A stretch of 64,000 nucleotides of DNA. It comes from Paenibacillus flagellatus (GTDB lineage: Bacteria > Bacillota > Bacilli > Paenibacillales > NBRC-103111). Every line of letters starts with the position of its first letter. Positions within the stretch are counted from its first letter, which is position 1. The notes beneath the pieces were generated by a model, which had not been told where the DNA came from, did not search any database, and was given only the letters and a program-made list of their open reading frames with translations. The stretch is from the NCBI RefSeq assembly GCF_003217775.1, contig NZ_QJVJ01000001.1, positions 620,001 to 684,000 of the forward strand, given 5' to 3'. The translations under genes and the position numbers were made by a program. Of this stretch, positions 1 to 6,787 are shown piece by piece.

Positions 1-2055
1 CGCCCTCTGGCCCTTCTCGAGTTCCACGGACGACGCCGTCAGCTCGATACCGCCCGTATAGCCGGCCGTCAGCCCCGGATCGGCGTATTGGATCAGATGC
101 GTGCCGCGAAGGAAGTAGAAACGGCCGAAATCGTCCTGCGCCAGCCCCGTCCGGGCGTCGCCGTTCAATACGGTCAGCTGCTTCGTCGACGCGTCGATCC
201 GGAAGAACGAATGGGCGCTGTTCAACAGCCCGTACACGTTCCCGTCCGTGCCGATCGACAGCTCGGCGTTGCGCCATTCACGGCCGCCGGCGTAAGGGAA
301 CTTTTGCTCCCGGTACGTCACGGTGCGCGTCTGCGGATCGAAGACGAACAGCGTTCCGTTAGCGAAGCCCCACACGTAGCCGTCGGGACCGACAAGCAAG
401 CCGGATATCGCCGTTGCGCCGGGCACCGGCACCGTCTCGTACGTTTTGGCGCGGGAGGCGACGTCGAAGACGAACAGCTTCGCCTCCGTCTCCGGCGGAG
501 GATCCTGGCTGCCGAGGCCGCCGTATATCGTCGTGCCCCCGTACAGGCTTCCGTCCTTGTACGCAAGCGACAGCACCGATTGGTTCGGCACGACGTTTTT
601 GAACGTTTGCGTCTGTCCCGACGCCGTGTCGTACAGCGAAAGCGCCCCTTCGACCGAGCCGTACGCGGCGACCGTGCCGATCGCGATCAGCTTCTCGCGC
701 TCCAGACCGAGCACGGCGTAAGGGCGCTCCTGGCCGTCGGCGACGAGGCTTGTCAGCTTCGCCGCTTTGCGAGCAACCGGATCGAATTCGTACAGCTGCG
801 CCTCCGGATAGACACCCGCGTACACCTTATCGCCGAGCGTGCCGAAGCCTTCCACCTGGCTCAGTCCCGGCGTCTTGATCGTCATACCCGTCACCGGGTT
901 GTAGGAAGAGATGCCGCCGCCCGTCAAGTAGCCGCCGACATGGACGGTGCCGTCGGGGCCGTTGACGACCGCGTTCAACGTTTTCGGCGCGCCGGGCAGG
1001 GCGAGGCGGACGTTTTTCAGCTTCCCCGTCTCGAGGCTATACTTGAAAAAGCCGCCGCCGTTGCCGGCGAGGCCGACGAGCGAGTAGCCGGGGAGCTCGG
1101 GATCTTTCAGCTGCGCGAATCCGTACGATACGCCGGTGCTGGATGCTTTGACCCCGAGCCCTTTTGCCGTATTCGTATCCAGATCGTACTCCATCAGCTC
1201 GGCGTTGTACGTGTAATACACCTTGTTCGCGATCGGCGACTTGCCCGACGGGGAACGCGAGATCATCGGCACTTCGGCCAAAACCGCGTTCGTCGCCGTA
1301 TCGATCGCGAGCATCGTCTTCGCTTTCTCCTTGCGGACGAACAACGTATGGCCGGCGAGATTCATATCGTACAGGAACGGCTCCCCGGCGCGATGCTCGG
1401 GCGGCAGTACGCTGCGCTTGCTCCCGGTCGCGAGGTCGTACTCGATCAGGTAGCCGTGCGACCCGGTGCCCGCATACAGCACGTTCCGGTCCGGCTCGTA
1501 AGCGAGGCCGCGGACGTACAGCTCGCCCTCCTGCATGACGCCGAAATCGGTGAAGGCGTTCGTCGACGGATCGTACTCGAACACTTTGCCGTTCGGGTAC
1601 GTACCCCCGTACATTTTGCCGTTCGGGCCGGGAATGAGGCCGTAGACGTAGCCGCCGCCGACCGCCCGGCCGACATTGACGAGCGTCTCCGTCGCCGGCT
1701 CGAACCGGTACAACAGGCCGTTGCCGTACGTGCCGATGTAAACGTTTCCAAACGTGTCCACAGCTTGGGACCATGAGCCGCCCGCGTTCGGCAGCTCCAT
1801 CGTCCGGATCACCTTCTCCTCGTCGATATCGACGGTGACGAAGATGGCCGGGTCCGCCTGCACGACCGTATACATGACGTTGCGGCCGTTCTCGACGCCG
1901 AACGCCGACGTCATGACGGTGACGACGCCGGTGATCGGCGTGCCCAGATCGGTTACGATCGCCCCTCCTTCCTGAGCGCCGGCGCTCCGGACGAAGCCGG
2001 GCGTGCCGAACAGCAGCGCGATTGCGACGACAAGCGTCAGCCAACGGGATTTCAA
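1..2055 (-). CDS. Secreted beta-propeller protein P1 (partial, C-terminus beyond left edge)
   Basis: The frame is open from the left edge to a TTG start at 2055, preceded by AGAGGAG eight bases upstream; a GTG one codon earlier is possible. The 685 visible residues begin with a signal peptide (MLKSRWLTLVVAIALLFG..., cleavage near residue 28). The rest is a run of short beta repeats with motifs such as YGGTYPNG, FEYDP and YAGVYPEAQ. The same motifs recur in the genes at 9472-11910 and 27471-30020, so the three are paralogues. P1 lacks the N-terminal carbohydrate-binding-like domain of the other two. A GntR-SBP fusion regulator lies directly upstream on the same strand. The fold assignment comes from repeat pattern only; the substrate and function are unknown, and a lyase or glycan-binding role is possible but not shown. 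Confidence 0.8.
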   Translation of the reverse strand, partial: MKSRWLTLVVAIALLFGTPGFVRSAGAQEGGAIVTDLGTPITGVVTVMTSAFGVENGRNVMYTVVQADPAIFVTVDIDEEKVIRTMELPNAGGSWSQAVDTFGNVYIGTYGNGLLYRFEPATETLVNVGRAVGGGYVYGLIPGPNGKMYGGTYPNGKVFEYDPSTNAFTDFGVMQEGELYVRGLAYEPDRNVLYAGTGSHGYLIEYDLATGSKRSVLPPEHRAGEPFLYDMNLAGHTLFVRKEKAKTMLAIDTATNAVLAEVPMISRSPSGKSPIANKVYYTYNAELMEYDLDTNTAKGLGVKASSTGVSYGFAQLKDPELPGYSLVGLAGNGGGFFKYSLETGKLKNVRLALPGAPKTLNAVVNGPDGTVHVGGYLTGGGISSYNPVTGMTIKTPGLSQVEGFGTLGDKVYAGVYPEAQLYEFDPVARKAAKLTSLVADGQERPYAVLGLEREKLIAIGTVAAYGSVEGALSLYDTASGQTQTFKNVVPNQSVLSLAYKDGSLYGGTTIYGGLGSQDPPPETEAKLFVFDVASRAKTYETVPVPGATAISGLLVGPDGYVWGFANGTLFVFDPQTRTVTYREQKFPYAGGREWRNAELSIGTDGNVYGLLNSAHSFFRIDASTKQLTVLNGDARTGLAQDDFGRFYFLRGTHLIQYADPGLTAGYTGGIELTASSVELEKGQRA

Positions 2056-2085
2056 CACAATCACTCCTCTATGGGAAAGATAGGT

Positions 2086-2114
2086 AAAATACCGGTATAT
2101 ATACCGGTATACAA
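2086..2114 (-). promoter_or_regulatory. P1 promoter with embedded double palindrome operator
   Basis: On the minus strand, TTGTAT (2109-2114) and TATTTT (2086-2091) are 17 bases apart and fit a sigma-A promoter. The spacer and box edges hold two copies of ATACCGGTAT, each a perfect palindrome, at 2089-2098 and 2101-2110. They are separated by AT, so the whole 22-bp block is also palindromic. A dimeric repressor bound here would block RNA polymerase. The neighbouring GntR-SBP protein is the obvious candidate; that link is inference. Confidence 0.65.
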
Positions 2115-2343
2115 AACGTACTACCGGGGCCTTGCTCCGTCAATGCGACGAAAGTCCCGTAGCTTGCCGGAAAACGGGCCGATTAGGCAGAAGTTTGTCG
2201 AAGTCGGGATTTTTCCAGTACGGGAGGGCGATTGGCACGGCATTGCCTAAAATAGCGTACGTTCGTAAGCTATTCGGCACGGGCGGCGGGATTTCGGGGC
2301 AATAAGGTCCGATTCGTACGGTATTCCGCTCAACGAGGCCGAA

Positions 2344-2367
2344 GGGCGGGGGGTATCCCCCCCGCCC
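2344..2367. other. Very GC-rich hairpin downstream of the GntR-SBP gene
   Basis: GGGCGGGGGG and CCCCCCGCCC face each other across a short TAT loop, just after the stop codon of the minus-strand regulator gene. No U-run follows, so it is not a standard intrinsic terminator. It may stall or protect the transcript. The rest of the 317-bp gap between this regulator and P1 holds only the P1 promoter. Confidence 0.4.
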
Positions 2368-2372
2368 CTCCT

Positions 2373-3803
2373 CTACTTCGCGCCACGAACGCCCGGCTCT
2401 TCTCGGGCGAGCAGCGGCTCGATCCGCCTGCACGCCTCGCCCGGGCTTTCCAGGTTGGACCACAGCAATACGAGCTCGCGCTGCAGCATATCGATCTTGT
2501 CTTGGGCGACGCCCAGCTCGTTCAGCGAGCGCGCATGCGGCACGACGTCCCGGAACGCGCCGTAATGCTTCGGGTGGACGTCGGGGTTCCACAGCGACTC
2601 GTCCTCCGCCACCGAAGCGCGTGCCGGCAGCGTACAGCCCTCGCGCTTGATGACGGCTTGAGCCTCCCGGCCGAGCATGAATTCGGCGAACGTTCTCGCC
2701 AGCTTCTCCTGATCGGTGCCGCTTCGGATCGCGAGCCCTCCGCCGATGAGCGTCGTCCCCTTCGTCCGGTTGCCCGGCACGACCGGCAGCACGTCCCAGT
2801 TCATGCCGTTATGCCGAAACTCGCTCATGAAATAATAGGTGCTGAGCACGACGGCCACCTTGTTGCGGATGAACAAATCTTCCACGAGCCGCGTGCTGCC
2901 GTGAATCGAGATCGGCGACACTTGATGCTTGTACATCAGGTCGAGGCAAAACTGGAACGCCTCCTCCGTCCGCTCCCCCGCAAACGACGGCGTCGACCCG
3001 TCCTCCTCGTAGAAGGCGCCGCCGTTCTGCAGCAAAAACGAAGACCACCGGTTGCCCGATATGGAAAACCCGAAGCCGTATTGCTGCTTGTTCCCCTGCT
3101 CGTCGGCGAGCGTATACCGCTGCGCCAGCGCAAGCAAGTCGTCCCAATCGTCCAGCCGCACCGAAGCGGGATCGGGAATCAGCTCCGTATTGTAGCAGTA
3201 CACGACCGGCGAAAACACGAGCGGCACCGCCTTCAACCGCGCTCCTTCCGTAAACATGCGCAGCACGCCCGGGTAGACGTCCTCCGCTCCGTCCCATTCG
3301 TCCGGGGCGCTCGACAGCAGCGCGTCCAGCTTGCCCGCCTGACCGATCTGACGCAAATGAAACTCCGACACGAGCACCACGTCCGGCGCTTGCTCGCCCT
3401 CGAACGAATGCAGCACGCTCGCCACGTAATTCGCCGTCGGAAGAACGGCCAGCTCGACCTTCACGTGGGGATACGCTTGCTCGAACAGCCGGATCGTCTT
3501 ATGCAAAATCGGGATTTCGTACGACTCGGAGAAACAGGCGACCTTCAGCGGCCGCTTCTCGTACTTGCGCTCCGGCTGGCGCACCCGGTTGCCCTTGCCG
3601 GGCATTTTCTCGATCAGACCGTCCGCCTCGAGCTCGGCCAGCACCCGGCGAACCGATGTCCGGCTCAAATTGTACCGTTCGCCGAGCGTCACTTCCGACA
3701 GCAAAAATTCGCCCGGGCGAATGGCGCCGCTTAAAATTTCGCCTCTTATTTCGTTGCGGAATAATGCGTATCGTCCCTCGAATTCGTTACGTTTCTTCAG
3801 CAA
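2373..3803 (-). CDS. GntR-type regulator fused to a solute-binding-protein domain (1)
   Basis: A TTG start at 3803 follows TAGGAG with good spacing. The 476-residue product has a GntR winged helix at about residues 10-75 (FRNEIRGEILSGAIRPGEFL, then LSRTSVRRVLAELEADGLIE). From about residue 85 it has a type-1 extracellular solute-binding fold (FEQAYPHVKVELAVLPTANY, VPLVFSPVVYCYN, NGGAFYEEDG). There is no signal peptide or membrane segment, so the sugar-binding half must work inside the cell as an effector domain. A paralogue with the same layout lies at 25838-27184, and both sit next to propeller genes. It probably controls P1 through the palindromes at 2089-2110. The ligand is unknown, most likely an oligosaccharide. 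Confidence 0.88.
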   Translation of the reverse strand: MLKKRNEFEGRYALFRNEIRGEILSGAIRPGEFLLSEVTLGERYNLSRTSVRRVLAELEADGLIEKMPGKGNRVRQPERKYEKRPLKVACFSESYEIPILHKTIRLFEQAYPHVKVELAVLPTANYVASVLHSFEGEQAPDVVLVSEFHLRQIGQAGKLDALLSSAPDEWDGAEDVYPGVLRMFTEGARLKAVPLVFSPVVYCYNTELIPDPASVRLDDWDDLLALAQRYTLADEQGNKQQYGFGFSISGNRWSSFLLQNGGAFYEEDGSTPSFAGERTEEAFQFCLDLMYKHQVSPISIHGSTRLVEDLFIRNKVAVVLSTYYFMSEFRHNGMNWDVLPVVPGNRTKGTTLIGGGLAIRSGTDQEKLARTFAEFMLGREAQAVIKREGCTLPARASVAEDESLWNPDVHPKHYGAFRDVVPHARSLNELGVAQDKIDMLQRELVLLWSNLESPGEACRRIEPLLAREEPGVRGAK

Positions 3804-4039
3804 AGCGACCGCTCCTACGCCTTCGATTGTTTCCCTTCAGTATACCATGGGAGACTAGGCTTGGAAACGCGGTGCGGAGTCGGCCGACCGGGCGATCCCG
3901 GCGGAGAAAAGGCGACCCGTGTCGCCCACTCGTGACGAGCCGACTACTTTTATCCGTCCAAGGTTCCTGTTTTTCCCCGAAGCCTTCATAGTATGATTGT
4001 TCATTGTTGGCAAAATTCCGATACGGATGGAGGATCACG

Positions 4040-5296
4040 ATGAACGGAACTCAAATTGGCTGCAAAATTCTCGTCAGTTCGCTCGCGATCGCGTTGACGA
4101 TCGGCACGGCCGCCCGCGGCGCATCGGCTGCGGATACCGCCTTCATCAACCGGATGGCCGAGCAGTATGCGGCTTTCGAGCAAAAGCATCGGGAGCAGTA
4201 CGACGGCTACCTCAAAAACGAAAAAAAGATGTACGATACGTACCGCAATCAGATGCTGTCGGTCTACAACGAGCTGCTGCGGCTCGCCCGCGCGGATCTG
4301 GACGAAATGACGGCCCTTCTGGATAACGACATCCGGCAGCTGAAGCTAAGCTACAAGGAAAACAGCGACGCCTTCCGCACTTACGCGCGAATGGCGGACA
4401 AAGACCGGGCCGGAGAGCCGATGGATCTGTACGAGGACACGATGGACCCGGACAACGCCGGGAGCCCGATGGACGTGTTCGAGGATAGTCTCGATCCCGA
4501 TTCGGCAGGCGAAGCGATGGATCTGTATGCGGACGAGATCGATCCCGATTCGGCAGGCAGCGCACTCGATGCGTACGAGGACGACGTCGATCCCGACTCG
4601 GCGGGCGGCATCATGGACCGCTTCGAGGACGAATCGTCGGTCGACTCGGCAGGCAGCGTCATGGATCGTTACGAGGACGGGGATATAACGAAGAACGAAG
4701 CCGAGCGGCGGATGGCCGAAGCGTTGGCCAAAGCGGAAGCGGATATGAGCAAGCGGATCGGCGATACCCGCCAAGCCGTCCAAAACCGCAAAAACAGCTC
4801 GCTGCAAGCGATTCGCGACGCCTGGCTGAACGCCAAAAACGCGATCGTCCGCCAGCGCGAGAAGACGATCGCCGATCTGTCCGCGGCCCGCGAGAAGCTG
4901 ACTGGAACGGGCATCTCGTTCAAACCGCTCGTACCGGACAACTGGATTACGGTTATCGTGAACGGAGACTACATGATTTTCGAGCAGCCCCCGGTTATCG
5001 TGAGCGGCAACACGCTCGTCCCGATGCGCGCCATTTTCGAAAAGCTCGGTGCCGAGGTGTCTTGGGACCCCGACCGTCAAGCGGTCACGGCCAAGAAGGA
5101 AGGAACGACCGTCTGGCTGCAGATCGACAACAGTATCGCCAAAGTCGGAAATCGGGATCAATCGCTGGAGGTTTCCCCCCGCATCATGAACGGATCGACG
5201 ATGGTGCCGCTGCGGTTCGTCGGCGAAGCGCTCGGGGCGGACGTGAAATGGGACGACAGCCTCAAAACGGTTACGATCGCGTCCGCTTCGCAGTAA
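4040..5296 (+). CDS. Secreted protein with six acidic 16-residue repeats and a C-terminal stalk domain
   Basis: The ATG at 4040 is chosen because GGAGG (4029-4033) precedes it by six bases; an in-frame TTG at 4004 has no such site. The 418-residue product has a signal peptide ending near ASA (about residue 30), then a charged coiled-coil stretch. Residues 124-219 are six repeats of 16 residues with the pattern AGxxMDxYEDxxDPDS. A second helical segment follows. The last 110 residues or so match the copper amine oxidase N-terminal-like (stalk) domain common in Paenibacillaceae surface proteins, with VNGDYMIFEQPPVIVSGNTL and NTLVPMRAIFEKLGAEVSWD, repeated as STMVPLRFVGEALGADVKWD. The role is unknown; wall-associated structural protein is the likeliest reading. 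Confidence 0.85.
   Translation: MNGTQIGCKILVSSLAIALTIGTAARGASAADTAFINRMAEQYAAFEQKHREQYDGYLKNEKKMYDTYRNQMLSVYNELLRLARADLDEMTALLDNDIRQLKLSYKENSDAFRTYARMADKDRAGEPMDLYEDTMDPDNAGSPMDVFEDSLDPDSAGEAMDLYADEIDPDSAGSALDAYEDDVDPDSAGGIMDRFEDESSVDSAGSVMDRYEDGDITKNEAERRMAEALAKAEADMSKRIGDTRQAVQNRKNSSLQAIRDAWLNAKNAIVRQREKTIADLSAAREKLTGTGISFKPLVPDNWITVIVNGDYMIFEQPPVIVSGNTLVPMRAIFEKLGAEVSWDPDRQAVTAKKEGTTVWLQIDNSIAKVGNRDQSLEVSPRIMNGSTMVPLRFVGEALGADVKWDDSLKTVTIASASQ
4409..4696 (+). repeat. Six tandem 48-bp repeats inside the stalk-domain protein
   Basis: Each unit encodes 16 residues starting with AG and mostly ending in DPDS or DPDN. The last two units diverge (ESSVDS, GDITKN), as expected at the edge of an expanding array. 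The acidic spacing looks suited to divalent metal binding but does not match a canonical EF-hand loop. Confidence 0.9.
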
Positions 5297-5322
5297 AGGA
5301 CGCGCTTTGGCTAGCGACATCA

Positions 5323-5362
5323 AAACGGGACTTGATGCATGACTTGCATCTGTCCCGTTTTT
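5323..5362 (+). terminator. Intrinsic terminator of the stalk-domain gene
   Basis: AAACGGGAC pairs with GTCCCGTTT, extended by TGATGCA with TGCATC and one bulge. A T-run follows on the plus strand. Confidence 0.8.
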
Positions 5363-5419
5363 CCATTCCAACGCATAACCGATGTATAAGTCATCTCCCT
5401 TGCGGGACGCTAAAGCTTA

Positions 5420-5452
5420 TACGAAAATAGAAATCCAACGCCGGCGTTGGAT
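5420..5452 (-). terminator. Probable terminator of the coiled-coil gene pair
   Basis: A perfect 20-bp palindrome, ATCCAACGCCGGCGTTGGAT, lies at 5433-5452. On the minus strand it is followed by TTTCTATTTT, just downstream of the gene ending at 5470. Confidence 0.6.
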
Positions 5453-5469
5453 CTCCAACCCTTGAACCC

Positions 5470-6063
5470 CTAGGAAAACGTTTGTCGGATATTCGTAAGC
5501 TGCTCATCCATCGTATGCAGCGTCTCGGCGATCCGGACTTGCTGGTTGATCCGATCCAGCAGTGCGGCGGTTTCCGACAGTTGATTTTCCAGCTCTCGAA
5601 CCAAGTCGTGTTCGAGCTTGTTCTCGGACCGCTCCAATTGCTGCAGCATTCCGTCGATCGTGATGGGCCGACTATCGGGAGCGGGTTTGGGCGTAGGAAT
5701 AATGGCGATAACGGGTTCCGCGGTGGGCGATCGCACGGCAGATGCGGTAAACCCTAACGCTTCATGCTTGGCCTCTGCTTGCTTCTTATCCTTCGAGGCC
5801 ATGTACGGATTGGCCGTGACCGCCGCCGCTTCCTTTTGGGGCGGTTGCGCCGGCCGGACCGGCGGTGCGACCCTGCTTCCGATTTCTATAGGATGCCGTT
5901 CTTCCGCGGCCTCCATTCCGAAACGGTGATCGTTCGCGGCGGGCTTCAGAGCCGAAGCCTGCGTACCGTTATCGAAATCTTGATCGATCGTTCGGGTGAT
6001 ACTCCTCCAAGCGATCATCCCCAACACGACGATCGCAACCAGAATCAAACCGGTAATGATCAC
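5470..6063 (-). CDS. Small membrane-anchored protein with Pro-rich linker and coiled coil
   Basis: The start is a GTG at 6063 preceded by AAAGGGGTG. The 197-residue product begins with one transmembrane helix (IITGLILVAIVVLGMIAW), so it is probably an N-in anchor. A proline- and alanine-rich low-complexity region covers about residues 35-130. A predicted coiled coil ends the protein (LQQLERSENKLEHDLVRELE, then LSETAALLDRINQQVRIAET). It follows the Gln-rich gene at 6130-6612 by 66 bp in the same direction, so the two likely form one transcript. No family is recognised. A scaffold or spore/envelope structural role is possible but unproven. Confidence 0.75.
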   Translation of the reverse strand: MIITGLILVAIVVLGMIAWRSITRTIDQDFDNGTQASALKPAANDHRFGMEAAEERHPIEIGSRVAPPVRPAQPPQKEAAAVTANPYMASKDKKQAEAKHEALGFTASAVRSPTAEPVIAIIPTPKPAPDSRPITIDGMLQQLERSENKLEHDLVRELENQLSETAALLDRINQQVRIAETLHTMDEQLTNIRQTFS

Positions 6064-6129
6064 GGGAACACCCCTTTCGTTCGGATGATAAAAAGAGGGT
6101 TACGTATAACGCAACCCGTCATGTCTCGG

Positions 6130-6612
6130 TTATTGTTGAATGGAGCTGGTCGTCGTATTGAACTGGTTTTGCATGCCTTGCTTATTCGTCGACGAATATT
6201 GTTGGCTGATTTGCTCCGTTTGTTGTTGCGACTGTTGAACAAGCTGCTGCATTTGATTCAGCATTTGGAACGATTGTACGGTTTGGTTCGCCTGCGCCAA
6301 CGTTTGGGCAGCTTGTTGAATCGATTGCTGCAGCTGATTCATCGCCTGTTTTTGCTGGCTTTGAATTTGGCGGCTGAACTGGTTCATTTGGTCGACGAGG
6401 TGGCTGATTTGCTGCTGGTTTTGGGAAGAGCCGGTGAAGCTGCTTTGCTGAGGCTGAACCCCGGACAGAATTTTTTGCATTTCTTTCAGTTGGTTTTCCA
6501 AGGGGGACAGCTCGTTGGCGATTTCGACCTTGACGGAATCGGCAATTTCTTCCGCAATCGCCGATTGCGTAACCGTAACGGCTTTAGTCGCTTCTTCTTT
6601 TTTCAATGTCAT
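6130..6612 (-). CDS. Gln-rich coiled-coil small protein
   Basis: The ATG at 6612 has AAAGGAG upstream. The 160-residue product has a charged N-terminus (MTLKKEEATKAVTVTQSAIA), a short helical segment, and then a long Gln/Asn/Ser-rich region rich in heptad-like QQ pairs, for example QMNQFSRQIQSQQKQAMNQL. There is no signal peptide or membrane helix. It is the first gene of a two-gene minus-strand unit with the anchored coiled-coil protein at 5470-6063, and it is divergent from the large gene at 6788. It is unrecognised; composition resembles spore-coat or appendage-type structural proteins, which is a guess from composition alone. Confidence 0.75.
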   Translation of the reverse strand: MTLKKEEATKAVTVTQSAIAEEIADSVKVEIANELSPLENQLKEMQKILSGVQPQQSSFTGSSQNQQQISHLVDQMNQFSRQIQSQQKQAMNQLQQSIQQAAQTLAQANQTVQSFQMLNQMQQLVQQSQQQTEQISQQYSSTNKQGMQNQFNTTTSSIQQ

Positions 6613-6787
6613 GGCAGTGAATTCTCCTTTAAGGAAGTGTATTGGACAACGGAACTAGTTTGTCCGGGCCATGGGGATGTATGCTTGGGTGTTCTTGTAA
6701 GACCGTACGACTTCCCACAACTTTTCCGGCCGCTCATCGTCTATTCCTTTGCTAATGATTTCCTTTCGATCGAACGGAGGAATCGGA

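Noticed and set aside
88-1776. Long plus-strand open frame of 562 codons
   Set aside because: It is antisense to propeller P1, is Arg/Val-rich with no recognisable domain or ribosome site, and arises from GC-rich third positions of the real gene.
4409-4696. EF-hand calcium loops in the acidic repeats
   Set aside because: Spacing of Asp residues and the missing glutamate at the twelfth loop position do not fit the canonical loop.
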